From positions 38,990,777-39,054,776 of the forward strand of contig CM064572.1 of NCBI GenBank assembly GCA_032716605.1: a stretch of DNA of 64,000 bases, written 5' to 3'. Shown here in pieces: positions 23,110 to 34,663 of the stretch (its first letter is position 1; each line of letters begins with the position of its first letter). The translations under genes and the position numbers were made by a program. Under the pieces are notes generated by a model, which was not told where the DNA came from, did not search any database, and worked only from the letters and a program-made list of their open reading frames with translations. This DNA is from Paralithodes platypus. Its lineage: Eukaryota > Arthropoda > Malacostraca > Decapoda > Lithodidae.

Positions 23110-24410
23110 CTGCCGTGGAAAGACTACGGATACACCACTCCTGCCCGGGCCTCACACAGTGGCATGGCCCAGTCGTACTGAGCTCATGACGCTGGTGGCA
23201 TTGCCCCGGAGGATAGCCATCCCTAGTCTTTGCTTGAGCCAGAGGGTTTCCTGGGGTTCTCCTGAAACTTCTCTGATTTTACGGCCTATTTCATTCACCA
23301 TATTAAGGGTGGTAGGGCCGAAGACTCCTGAAGTTTCGAATGCCAGAGGCTCGAACTGATGACTTCTGGCGATGGCTTGATATTTTTCTCGCTTTCTACT
23401 TTCTGCTATCCGGGTGGCTTCACCTGCTTCGTCGGCGTTTCTGGCAATGTTGGTTATGGAGAAAGTGTCAACACATGTGGCATCCCACACGAGGCACCGG
23501 CCATTCTTGTAAGGGAAAGTGGTCATCCCATCTGGCCGTTTGCCGTCTTCTCTGAGAAGTCCATGTGGTTCAAGGATTGATGCACGGTTAGCACTCTGCA
23601 GGGCCCGTTTTATGACATCATTTAGTGCAGAGTGTCTTGGCAGGCGGCCTGCGCTGTGATTACATGACAAGGCATGGTGACCTTGAGCATCCATCCCCCA
23701 CCACACTTGCAAGTGTGTGGGTGACAAACTGCCGCACCCACTCTAAGCGCGTTGGCAACCCGGAGCTCTTTAGCATCCAAGTGAGTTCCAAGAGGTGGGA
23801 TGGGGATGGCATGTAACCACAAGCAACTCTCCAAATGAGCGGCTGCCTGGAGGCGTGCTTTTGCAGCCTGGTGTGCATTGGTTAGGAGATTTTCTTGAGT
23901 TTTCTTCGCCGAGATGGTATCCCACACCTTCTGCTTGCTCCTGGAGGTACCCTGAGGCTCCTCCTCTGCTCCTGTACTTTCCATCCAGGTGTTAATCGCT
24001 TCTGCTACGTCCCTATTAAGTGTCATTCCGGGTTGAGAAGAAAGGATGGACACTACAAGGTCTTTGGTTGCGATAAGGAAAGAGATAAAGGCAGGGGAGG
24101 CAATATCCGAGGCTCTCCGTATGCCCAAGCCCCCGAGGCGGACAGGAAGAGTGGCTTGTTCCCAGGTCCGATCTTGAAATTCCACGTTGGTGATGCTGGT
24201 CACTGCTTCTCGGATTATGTTGTCTAATTCTTGGAGGCCACCATTGTTCGTGTAAGTCATCAATGTGCGCAAAAGGTATTGGAGTTTTGGGATGGAGAAA
24301 CAATTCTTGAGAAGGGCCAGAGCTGAGTGGGCATCGATGTGTATCAGGCGACTCACAAGACGTTGAAGCTCCTCCGTTTTACCTTGAAGTGCTGGTGGGA
24401 TTGCTGTCTT
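23110..24410 (-). pseudogene. R2-type LINE relic: RT C-terminus, zinc knuckle and restriction-like endonuclease
   Basis: The minus strand encodes, in 24356-23622, the C-terminal RT flank (ATLPVRLGGLGIRRASDIA, TWMESTGAEEEPQG) and then VCHPHTCKCGGG. After one frameshift the 23727-23152 frame continues with GHHALSCNHSAG, LREDGKRPDG, VWDATCVDTF and YQAIARSHQFEPLAFET. C-x-C...H-x3-C followed by RPD-x15-D is the layout of the CCHC plus PD-(D/E)xK endonuclease of R2/NeSL-type LINEs, which cut specific targets. The RT catalytic core is missing (5'-truncated at ~24410). A ~200-bp 3' tail with AATAAA-like sequence reaches ~22950. Confidence 0.75.
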
Positions 24411-24460
24411 TTATTTAGATGGTAGCCTATTTACTAACAATGCGCAAGTGTGTCTGTGTG

Positions 24461-24462
<2 letters not shown>

Positions 24463-24539
<77 letters not shown>

Positions 24540-24584
24540 CTATAATATATTTAATGTTATTATCATTATCATTATTTTCTAATT

Positions 24585-24620
<36 letters not shown>
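24463..24620. repeat. (GA)n and (TAA)n microsatellites
   Basis: A pure GA tract at 24463-24537 and a (TAA)n tract at about 24586-24620. Confidence 0.95.
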
Positions 24621-24622
<2 letters not shown>

Positions 24623-24892
24623 AAATAATACAAGTATTTTCCTCCCACTAAGGGATCAGCAAGTCGTTTCTTGCTGATCCTCTCTACGCCTTTCAAGGAA
24701 TGGGGGCTTGGCTACTGATTGAATGACTGACTGGCTGACAATTATTATAATCAGTTAATTAATTGGGGCAGGGGCTAGGAATCCTCCTCCCCTTGTAAAA
24801 CAAATTCTCCTAATCAACGAGACAGAGAATAGGGCGAGGGAACGTAAAAGTGGTCCCGGACCTTAAGAATTGGAATTTTACCGGTTTCGGTT

Positions 24893-24962
24893 TGGGGTCT
24901 GTCTCGAGTCGGCCACCCCCAGCAATGGGGTGTGTGCCTGAGTATATACATACATACATACA
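24893..24962 (+). repeat. 3' tail of the RTE-like LINE, second copy
   Basis: GAGTCGGCCACCCCCAGCAAT ... GTGCCTGAGTATATA followed by (CATA)n matches the 3' end at 20100-20155. Only the last ~70 bp of the element is present, a heavily 5'-truncated insertion. Confidence 0.8.
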
Positions 24963-25322
24963 GTTAATTACTGATAATTATTATTTCTATAAAAATGCCG
25001 TTTCAGTAATATAAATATTAGTAACTATTGAATAGTGCCAATTAAGCACCTCATACAATACTCAGGCCTTCAGTTAGTGCACTAATTCCAATACAATACA
25101 TTACGATACAAAACAAAACAATGCAAACTAATAAATCGACCCCATACAATACCCCCGCTTCATTACTGTGAGGTGTACCTAGCCTCTGAAACATTGCTAT
25201 AGCCAACAGCATCATTAACCCGGGAACTGCAGGGAGACTCTTAAAAGTTCCCCCGGCGGACTGCGGGAAGACTCTTAAGAGTAAGGGAAAAGCAAAAATC
25301 CATTTAAAACACCCAAAAAAAA

Positions 25323-25355
<33 letters not shown>

Positions 25356-26110
25356 TGCCCCTGGGCCATGCCAAATATCACTCCTCCACCTCCCCTCCTT
25401 CCCCACTTTCCTCCTCTCCTTCAGTTATCACCTATTTTCCCTGTTATTCCCTTATTCTGTGGTCTATTTTCGTGCTAACATTAGCGAGTTGCAAGCGGGG
25501 CATTGTCATCACTGTTACCAAGCGAGTGGAAGAGAGAGAGAGAGAGTATCGATCGACAGTCTCTCTCCAGACTTGGGAAAGAGTGGTGGGGAGGGAGGTT
25601 GCCTCAGCCATACATTATGTAACTCCCGGCCTGTATCGCCGATTTTGACCATCCAAACGCTGTTTCCACTTGTTTTATTGTTGTAACAGGTTAATACCTT
25701 TATAATCAACCTATGATAGGCGCATATGGATAAGTATTAATGCTATTTATGGTAAAATAACGATGTTAGTGATGGGAACAGCTCAAATACGTCAGCACAG
25801 GAGTGTGGTGTCTCATACTCCCCATGCGCACTTCTTAGGTTAAAAAGTGACTTAGGTGGGGGGGGATCACACACACACACACACATGGACGTTACTAGCG
25901 GAAGTACCGTGTAATGATTTGTTGGAGTATTTGGGTATGCTGTTTTGTTTATACAATAGGCTCGTAGGGTAGGTAGGTTGGTAGGTAGGGAGGTTGGTAG
26001 GTAGGTAGGTAGGTAAGGGGATAGGGATGGAAGGGAGTAGGTTGGTAGATAGGTAGGTAGATGACCGCGTTCTCACTTATTTATTCACGATAGTTGTCAA
26101 TTCATTCCTA
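24963..26110. other. Noncoding DNA with simple repeats
   Basis: Poly-A at 25315-25340 followed by (TA)n, short GA at 25532-25546, (CA)n at 25867-25885, and a GGTA-type repeat at 25970-26060. No gene or element was recognised. Confidence 0.5.
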
Positions 26111-26119
26111 TTTCACCAT

Positions 26120-26385
26120 TTATCTTGCCTGTTTTTCAGTCATCTCTCTCTCCTGCAACACTCACCATCTCTCCATCTCCTCCGAGGTTTTCCTCTCCCT
26201 CTATTTCCCCTTGTTTCTGACTCATATATTCTCTATGTAAGCCTTACATCTCCCATTCGTTGAACATGTCCAAACTATTTCCCCTTGTTTCTGACTCACA
26301 TATTCTCAGTGTAAGCCTTTCATATCCCATTCGTTGAACATGTCCATACCAGCATAGCACCCTTCTGTCCACTCTGGCCGATAGG
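26120..26385 (-). pseudogene. RTE-like LINE C-terminal fragment with internal duplication
   Basis: The minus strand starts CGGCCAGAGTGGACAGAAGG and encodes a version of ARVDRRVL-type, GHV-R-MG and GRPR-RW sequence. It parallels 19530-19670 of the plus-strand copy. A block of ~70 bp (26208-26276 and 26280-26346 on the plus strand) is tandemly duplicated and breaks the frame. Confidence 0.7.
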
Positions 26386-26399
26386 GAGATAAATTATGT

Positions 26400-26468
26400 A
26401 TGGGTCAATGTGAACAGGTGGGTACATGGGTGAACCACCCATGTACCCACCTGTTCACATTGACCCAT
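26400..26468. repeat. Perfect 33-bp hairpin (inverted repeat, 3-nt loop)
   Basis: The left arm 26400-26432 (ATGGGTCAATGTGAACAGGT...) is the exact complement of 26436-26468, around the loop AAC. There are no mismatches. It lies between an RTE fragment and a MITE and has no coding content. Confidence 0.95.
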
Positions 26469-26617
26469 GTCTAATAAAAGGAGAACAGGTGCGAATGTAG
26501 GGTTGTGTATATAGTTGTTGACGAGTACAGACAGGTGTGAACAGGTGCGATATAGAGATGACAACTGTATGTGTGAAGGTAGGGTAACGTGTGTGTGTGT
26601 GTGAAAGGCTGAAGGGA

Positions 26618-26773
26618 TATATAAGTAGGCCCAAACTCTTGAACATCAACCTCTATAACTCACAGAAGACCAGTAATAGGTGTAGACATTTACAACCCAT
26701 TTGTTCTAGCCCTTTTTGAGTCACAGAGGTTAGGGTTCAGGATTATCTGGCCTATCTATTTGGAACAGGGTAC
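26618..26773 (-). mobile_element. TA-flanked MITE, inverted copy (5' member of a pair)
   Basis: On the minus strand it begins TACCCTGTTCCAAATAGA and contains the family's interior blocks (CTAACCTCTGTGACTCAAAA, GGGCTAGAACAAATGGG). It lacks ~50 bp of interior relative to other copies. It lies head to head with the next copy, about 37 bp apart. Confidence 0.7.
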
Positions 26774-26810
26774 TAACAAATATGGCTGTGTGTGAACAGC
26801 TATGCCCTGT

Positions 26811-27013
26811 TCCAAATAGGTAGTCCAGAAATCGTGAACCCTAACTTCTGGAACTCAAAAAGGGCTAACATAAATGGGCTGTAAATTTCCACCCGTATTC
26901 ACTGGTTGACCCTTCCCAAATGGTAGAAATATTATCTCGATTAATCTAGTCGTGTGTGAGTTATAGAGATTAATGTTCAAGAATTTGGGAATACTTACTT
27001 GGAACAGGATATA
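26811..27013 (+). mobile_element. TA-flanked MITE, direct copy (3' member of a pair)
   Basis: It begins TATGCCCTGTTCCAAATAGG and ends CTTGGAACAGGATATA, giving terminal inverted repeats of ~16 bp. The interior matches the copy at 42588-42801. No ORF. Confidence 0.75.
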
Positions 27014-27137
27014 CAGTAGTAGTGAGCTTATACCCTGTACATACTTACTAGCCGAATAATTTGCATTTGCCCATTTTTATTATTAAACTGAGTTGTGACA
27101 AGTTGGAAATAGATAGGAGGTATTAGGTTTTCCGGGA

Positions 27138-27410
27138 CCCCCTTCTCCCTCACAATTAGCCCCATTAATTATGAGTTGTTAAGACGTTCACCTCATTAGT
27201 TCGTCCACTTTTTTGTTTCAATATTAAAATCTTTCGTGCCATTTAGGTGTCGATTTGTTCTGGTAAACGATAGCGAGCCTATAATTTTAGGAGGAATCGG
27301 CCTTTGGCTGGGACATATTTGTACCGAAAAATGTACAAATTTATCTCGAAGGCGGTCTAGGGGGTGCATTTTTAAGCTTGATGGAGGTCTAGCGGGGAAA
27401 CCAAAAAAGT
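27138..27410 (+). repeat. Dispersed repeat DR1, direct copy
   Basis: Ordered blocks TTAGCCCCATTAATT, GATAGCGAGCCT, GGCCTTTGGCTGGGAC, CGAAAAATGTACAAATTTAT and AAGCTTGATGGAGGTCTAG are all present. No coding capacity. Confidence 0.75.
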
Positions 27411-27610
27411 AAATAAAAATATATATAAATAAACAAAAAATACCCCCTACCCCCTTAACTGGTAATAATATAGTTGACTCACATGAACTTAACGGTTTGA
27501 TAGGGAATAATACCGTGGAGTGTATAATAAACTTATGTGGCCAGTTGTGTGCTGTAAATATTGAGAGTAGATGAGTGTAGATGTGGAGGCATTTGCTTGT
27601 AGAAAGGTGT

Positions 27611-30600
27611 GTATGTGTGTGTGTGTATGTGTACTCACCTAATTATAGCATACAGTATTTGAGTTTTTATGCTCGTATTGTCCCGCTTCCCGAGATTCTG
27701 TTATCTAATTTGGCTTTAAACATGTGGATATTCCCCGCACCCACCACATCATCATCCAACTGATTCCACATATTATTAACACTTCTATATGGAAAGCTGT
27801 ATTTCCTCACATCTCCTTTACATCTGCCTTTCTTTAACTTGCAACTATGTCCTCTAGTCCTCCCTTTATCCCCCTCGATAAAGTCCTCCTTGTCTATCCT
27901 TTCCAATCCCCTAACACATTTATACATCATAATCATATCCCCTCTTTCTCTTATTTCCCTTAGAGTTGGCAAGTTCAATCTCTCTAATCTCTCTTCATAC
28001 CACACCACTGCCGCATATTCCAATTTAGGTCTCACCATTGATTTTATTATATTTACTAGCATCTCTTCATTCAAATAGTTGAATGATATTTTCACTTTAT
28101 TCAACAGGCCATAAGCTTCTCCCACTATTTTGTTAACATGGCTCTCGGGTGAAAGATCTCCCTGTACTATAATGCCCAAGTCCTTTTCTTTCTCTGAGAG
28201 GTTAATCATGCATTCTCCTAGTTTATATTCCCAATGAGGTCTGCTTTTACTCACATCCCCTCGCATCACATGACATTTATCTGTGTTAAAATACAATTTC
28301 CACATCTTGCTCCATTGGTCTATCTTATCCAGATCACTCTGTAGCTCTCTACAACTGTTTTCGTCCACTATATGTTTCATAATCTTTGCATCGTCAGCAA
28401 ACATATTCATGTATGCATTTATTTCCTTTGGCATGTCATTTATATAGACCAGAAACATAATTGGGGCCAACACTGATCCCTGTGGAACTCCGCTTGTAAC
28501 ATCCTTATATGTTGATAATCTGTCTCTTATCATGGTTCTCATCTGTCTTCCCGAGAGATAGTCCTCCATCCATTTCAACAACCGCTCCAAACTTCTTCAA
28601 CTTCCATCTAAGTCTACTATGAGGAACTCTGTCAAAGGCCTTCTTTATATCAAGATACACACAGTCCACCCATCCTTCTCTCTCTTGTAGTACAGTATAT
28701 CTCTGATTCTATCGTCCTATCATAAAAGCTCAGCAGATTAGTAACACATTATTTTCCCTCTCTGAATCCAAATTGTCTTACAGTAAGTAAATTATTTTCT
28801 TCCAAGTACTTTTTCCACCTTTTCTTTATAATTTTCTCACACATTTTACAAACAACACTTGTCAGTGATACTGATCTATAGTTTAGCGGCTGCTCCCTAC
28901 TCCCACCTTTGTAGATTGGTACTACATTAGCCCTTTTCCAGTATAGCGGTAATTTTCCAACTTCAATAGAGTACTTAATTATTTCAGATAAAGGTTTTAC
29001 CAATTCCTCAGCACATTCTTTTAAATTCCATCCTGCTATATTGTCTGGGCCCATAGATTTTCTCAAATCTAGTCCCTTCATAAGTTCTAGTAGTTCCTCT
29101 GGTTGGAAGATATCCCCCAATTTTTTCTCATTTTGGTATATAATCTCTTGTTCCAAATTGTGTTCACCCATAGCATAAACTGAATGTAATGTATTATTCA
29201 TAACTTCACATATATTATCATCATCCTCATAAATATTGTCTCCTTCCCTCAGCCTCATTATTTTGTCCTTAATCTTCATTTTGCTATTCACATACCTGTA
29301 GAACAATTTAGGATCACTTACACATTTGTCCACGATGGTTTTTTTTTTTCATAATTTCTTGCTTCCTGTTTCCTAATTCCGACATACTCGTTTCTTAGCT
29401 TCCTATATTTATTCCAGGTTTGTTTCTCCTTCTTCTGGATATGTTCCATGACTTATTTCTCTTATCCCTAGCTATTCTACATTTATCATTAAACCAGTCT
29501 TGTATCTTCTCAGTCTTATATCCTTGTTTTGGCAAATACCTATTTACAATATCGTCATAAATGCTTTTAACACTCAAAGGGTGGTGGAATATATTTGACT
29601 GTGCCGCCCAGCGGGAGGTTTTACCGTAAACGAGCTTGTTTCCGTGCTCGTTTTCATGCATAAACAAGATCCAGAGCGTAATACAAGTATGTATCCCTGA
29701 AAGGGCATTAATTGAGCTTTCCAATGACATCAGAACCAGCCTTCTACGATCACTGGTTGTCTTGCAACGATCGTGCAACCGAAGGTAAAAATTGGTAAAA
29801 TACGGTAATTTTCTTACATTATTACGTGTGAAATGAGTGAGAGAGGGTGGAGTACAAAGGAGTAAATCTCAGTAGCTCCACGGCCACCGTGGCGAGCGGT
29901 CATGAGGTAACCTACGCTCATCCCACCGCTCCGCTCTCTCTCAGAGCACATTACGTGCTCAAAATTGCACTCGACAATAGCCGTGACCCGCCACAGAGGC
30001 CACATTTATTTCACTCGACAATAGCCGGGCGCCGCCAGTTAAGGGTTAAACACGTAGTATTTCTCATTAAAATTGTTTTCTGTTCAATTTCACTCCAGTC
30101 TGCATCCCTGAAGCAACTTTTGAATAGCTTAAAATCTGCTTTCCCATAGTTCAATCTCCTTTCTTTATGTTCTTCTCTCCCTAGCATTGTTGGGTAATCT
30201 GGATTTCTTGTAAACACCAAGTCTAATCTAGACGATTCATCTTTACTCCTTCTTCTTGTGTTTTCATTAATATTCTGAATTAGCAAGTTTTCTGTAACCA
30301 AGTCTAGTAGTACATTCCCTCAAGAACTCATGCTACTACCTGCGTCTCCCTCCTCCCATTAACCTCTCCAGAATTAAAATTCCCTACCAATATTAACTCG
30401 TTGTTTCTGTGAAATAAGTGTTCCATAGTTTTGATCATCTCCTTTTTTTAATCCTTGGTATTCTTCCTCTTCCCAGGCTCTCGTATATGGTGGCATATAT
30501 GCTACGGCAATATCAGTGTTTTCATTATTTCCATTAATTACCTCCACTGCTATAATTTCTGCTTTATTGTTTTTTAAATCTATCATTTTAACTTTTAATT

Positions 30601-30840
30601 TATTGTGTGTAATGATTAATACTCCTCCACCCATCTTGCCCTTCCTATCCCTTCTCCACAAATTATAGTTATCCCATCCCATCACTTCCAGACTCATATT
30701 TTTATTTAATGTTGTTTCACATAAACACATTATCATGGGCGTTTCTTGTCTTATGAGGTCACCAATCTCCAATGTTTTGGATATCAAACCATCCACATTG
30801 CTATACACCAGTTTACAGTTGCTACTTTTATATTTTGTAC
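27611..30840 (-). pseudogene. CR1-like LINE (endonuclease plus RT), decayed, split by a MITE
   Basis: Read on the minus strand, 30808-30310 holds an APE-type endonuclease start (SNVDGLISKTLEI, MCLCETTLN, KGKMGGGVLII). 30301-30050 continues the endonuclease (SSRLDLVFTR). 29566-29395 is the linker. 29333-28749 is the RT fingers (LRKSMGPDNIAGWNLKECAEEL, NVVPIYKGGSREQPLNYRSVSLT). 28590-27667 is the RT palm (SGVPQGSVLAPIMFLVYINDMP, MFADDAKI, catalytic Asp pair) and thumb up to NNMWNQLDDDVV. Frameshifts lie at ~28600-28740, ~29345 and ~30310. The 3' end is TACTCACCTAATTATAGC beside a (TG)n run. A MITE occupies 29571-30045. Confidence 0.87.
29571..30045 (-). mobile_element. piggyBac-like MITE inserted in the CR1-like LINE
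   Basis: It is bounded by TTAA on both sides (29567-29570 and 30046-30049). On the minus strand it begins CCCTTAACTGGCGGCGCCCG and ends with an imperfect inverted counterpart. It is 475 bp and homologous to 48045-48524 (shared CGTGCTCGTTTTCATGC, CCCTGAAAGGGC and GATCGTTGCAAGA-type blocks, partly inverted in the text). TTAA target duplication and CCC ends are the hallmark of piggyBac. No transposase, so non-autonomous. Confidence 0.8.
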
Positions 30841-30844
30841 TATG

Positions 30845-30879
30845 TTTGTGTGTGTGTATGTGTGTGTGTGTGTGTCATT

Positions 30880-30910
<31 letters not shown>

Positions 30911-30927
30911 ATTGTGTATGTGTGTGT

Positions 30928-30991
<64 letters not shown>
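30845..30991. repeat. (GT)n microsatellite
   Basis: A nearly pure GT tract with a few A and C interruptions. Confidence 0.97.
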
Positions 30992-30993
<2 letters not shown>

Positions 30994-31029
30994 GCTCACC
31001 AATCACCTCAGGCGGTCTGCCTGAAAATT

Positions 31030-31355
31030 TGAAAATGTACAACAGTTAATGATTTCAGATCAGTTCACACCAGATATCTTGTGTAAAATCATTCATGGTA
31101 TTTTGGCTGCTTATAGTTATTCGGGCGATCAAAGGCGATGAGGATATTCAGTGTTTACATACAGTATATTGCATATTGTGTCATACATAATTATTTGGTA
31201 AGGGTTTCGTTTTGGGACTACAGTTTTCACTTATGTTGTAAGATTAGACAGTGAGATATGCATTGCTTGTTGGGAAACTATAATTGCACTATGTATAAAT
31301 TGTACGATGTATTATGTGGTCAATAAAGTATATATCTATCTATCTATCTATCTAT
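31030..31355 (+). repeat. 3' untranslated end of an unidentified LINE
   Basis: This is unique noncoding DNA ending TGGTCAATAAAGTATATAT and (CTAT)n. An AATAAA signal next to a tetranucleotide tail is the usual LINE 3' end. The coding part is absent. Confidence 0.45.
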
Positions 31356-31460
31356 CAATGTGTGTGTGTCATTGTGTGTGTGTGTGTGAGTGAGTGAGGA
31401 AATAAGAGTGGGGCTCGTCTGTTGGTTCCTAGAGTGGTAATGGGCTCAAGTTCTTGTGTC

Positions 31461-31960
<500 letters not shown>

Positions 31961-31961
31961 A

Positions 31962-33878
31962 TACAGATTCAGATTCAGATTCAGATTATTTTATTTCCAT
32001 AAAATAATATTCGGAGGGAAGGTGCAAATAGTCCTCCGGGAGGGACACGCATATCCGGAGGTACTTGTACATCAAGCCATTAGCCAAGAATATTGAGGAC
32101 AATACAGCAGTATGGTTAGGGAGCGTAGGTTCGCTGACCCAGGGTGGCCTGTAAGGCACCACTAGAATGTACATGTGTTTAGTTGAAGAGCATAGCTACA
32201 CATCAAATTATATGTTTTATAATTTTACATTCTTTTAAGAGGTTGTACATAGTTCCACTGTTGAACATTCATATTATCTGTTTAGTTACATTTTCAATTG
32301 TATTATTTCTATATTTTATTAAAGTTATACATTGCAGTATATAATGTTGAAGGGTGTGAGATCTTGGACTATTGCACAGCCTACAACTCCTATCCTTCTC
32401 TGCAGTATTAATGCCTAATTCCCAGTAATATTTGTAGCCTAGTCTTAACCTAGTACATACAGAATCTTTCCACTTACTTGTAACATTCCCATAATTGAAT
32501 TTAGTTTTATCTACCACCTCTCTGTAATGATGCATGGTGGCACTAGGCCTGGCTATACACTTACACTCGATATCTCTAGCTTCTTTTACTTCTTGACATT
32601 TCTTTATTTTGTTTTATACCTGTTTCAAAGATAGGGTACATTGTACATCAATTTCCATTTTTCAGTAGCATTTTTAGCTATTATATCAACTTTTTCATTA
32701 TAGGTAATCCCTGTATGTGATGGTATCCATGAAAACACAATTTTTCTCCCTTTTAATTGGAGTTGATGTACAATATTCCGGCATTGGATAACAATATTTT
32801 CGTATACTGGTGTTTTACAGTTTAGGGAGTCCAGAGCCCCTCTGCTGTCAACAAAGAAGCTTACATCCCCTTCTCCTCCTTCGATTTCTTTAAGTCCATA
32901 TAATATCGCATACAATTCAGCCTGAGTTGATGATATATTATCGCTTAGCCTATAATTATATTCTGTTTCTAGCCACATGTTGGAGTCTTGCATGTAATCT
33001 CTAATTAAAATCCCACAACCTGCCCTACCATTTTCCATTACCGACCCATCACAATAAACATGTGCTACTTTACCAGTGTACATTTTGTTTATTCTCTCTT
33101 CATAAATGTTTCTTAATTCTATTGTATTATACATGTTATTTTTCTTTTGTAATGGCATAATATCTAAAATTACGTCTTTCTCCTCCCATTGTGGGACAGG
33201 TTGTTCATTTTCGTAATTAATACAGTTGTTTATTAAATCATAATGTTGTATTTTGTTCACCAAATGTTTCATATATCCTTTTTTGCCTTGTCTCCAGAAG
33301 GTGCGAGTATTATTCATGCAGTCCTTTATGTCTTTCAGTAGTTCGTTGCCACCTTTTAATCTTACATGTCTAATTGCTGCTACAATATTAGTTTGTTCTA
33401 CTCTATGTTTAATGCTCGGTAGCATTGTTTCAAGCTTCATTGCATCAATCATTGCATTTTTTGGGCAGTTTAAAATAATTCTCATAGCCTCGTTTTGTAT
33501 TTTTTCAAGTTTATCGAACCTTCCTTCATCAAGGCAAAAAAGGACAGGACTGGCATATTCAATGACTGACCTAATAGTACAAATGTACATCATTTTTAGT
33601 ACAGGAACACCGACACCGTTACCACTCCAAGCTAAGGCTCTCAAGGGTTGCATTCGTGCCTTACATTGTGTAGTTATATAATTCACCTCAGCTTCTTTAG
33701 CTTCTGCTGTATAACCCACATACATACCCAAGTACTTATAACTATTTACTCTTTCTATATTCATGTTATTTATTGTTAGTTGCTTGTCAGTTCTTGCTCG
33801 ACATTGAAATTTTGTTTTATCTTCATTTACTATTAATCCTAGTTCCTGTGTTAACTTCCCAAATTTAGTCAGCGCCTG
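31962..33878 (-). pseudogene. I-like LINE, 3' half: RT thumb, RNase H and CCHC tail
   Basis: The minus-strand frame 33764-32625 begins in the RT thumb (NSYKYLGMYVGY, RSVIEYASPVLF). It carries a complete-looking RNase H: VYCDGSVMENGRAGCGI (first Asp), STQAELYAILYGLKEI (Glu), FFVDSRGALDSL (Asp) and WIPSHTGITYNEKVDIIAKNA (His/Asp). A further frame 32535-32269 has CRLCNSPRSHTLQHYILQC, a zinc-knuckle-like tail usual in this group. Endonuclease and RT palm are missing: the element is 5'-truncated at a GA tract (~33880). The 3' end is AATAAAAT and a (TCTGAA)n tail. RNase H would degrade the RNA strand of the hybrid. Confidence 0.87.
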
Positions 33879-33879
33879 T

Positions 33880-33911
<32 letters not shown>

Positions 33912-33935
33912 TGGGGAGGGGGGGGGGGAGAGGGA
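33880..33935. repeat. GA-rich microsatellite and G run
   Basis: (GA)n at 33882-33912 followed by a poly-G stretch. Confidence 0.9.
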
Positions 33936-34130
33936 GTCTGCCGGGGTACGTACAGTACATACAATTATTGATGTATAGCGTAATACAAAGAAAGTACAAA
34001 ACTATCTATCTATCCAGCTAGCTCTCACAAACACCACCGTCTTCTATTAATTTCACTACACCAAACAAGCACACCATACTTCTTTCCAATTCATAATTTT
34101 GTTTCTATCACTCTTTCAACTTTTGGGGAG

Positions 34131-34226
34131 ACACTTGTCACAGGCAGCTTTGATTTGTATCTCCTTCATACACATAGACACTTGTCACAGGCAGCTTTGA
34201 TTTGTATCTCTTTCATACACATAGAA
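34131..34226 (+). repeat. 48-bp tandem duplication in a LINE 3' tail
   Basis: AGACACTTGTCACAGGCAGC ... CTTCATACACAT occurs twice in direct succession (34131-34178, 34179-34226; one difference). It resembles the last bases of the Jockey-like 3' end at 42985-43048. Confidence 0.8.
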
Positions 34227-34439
34227 CAAAAACTCGTCATAAACTTTTCTACCATTCGAGTAAAAATGATCCAATATTGTATGTGAAATAAAAATCCACA
34301 TATTTGCGAGCTGTATTCAAATGGAGGCAAAACATATTGTTATATTCCACATTGTCAAACCCATGTTGGATTGAATAGACTTAATTGAGTTACTCTCAGA
34401 AAACGCGCTTCCAACGAAACTAAAACTCCCAAGCCGAAT

Positions 34440-34533
34440 AACACACACACATGAAAAATACACACACACACACACACAATATCTCTCTTTCTCTGTCTCT
34501 CTTTCTCTCACACACACACAATCTCTCTCTCTT

Positions 34534-34576
<43 letters not shown>

Positions 34577-34605
34577 ATCTCTCTCCCACATACACACACA
34601 CACAC
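34440..34605. repeat. (CA)n/(TC)n microsatellites
   Basis: Alternating CA and TC tracts. ORFs across them are low-complexity artefacts. Confidence 0.95.
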
Positions 34606-34663
34606 AAGTTGCTAAATGAAGTAAACAATGAGAGGGGGACGGAAAGGTAGATGTCGGATAGAT

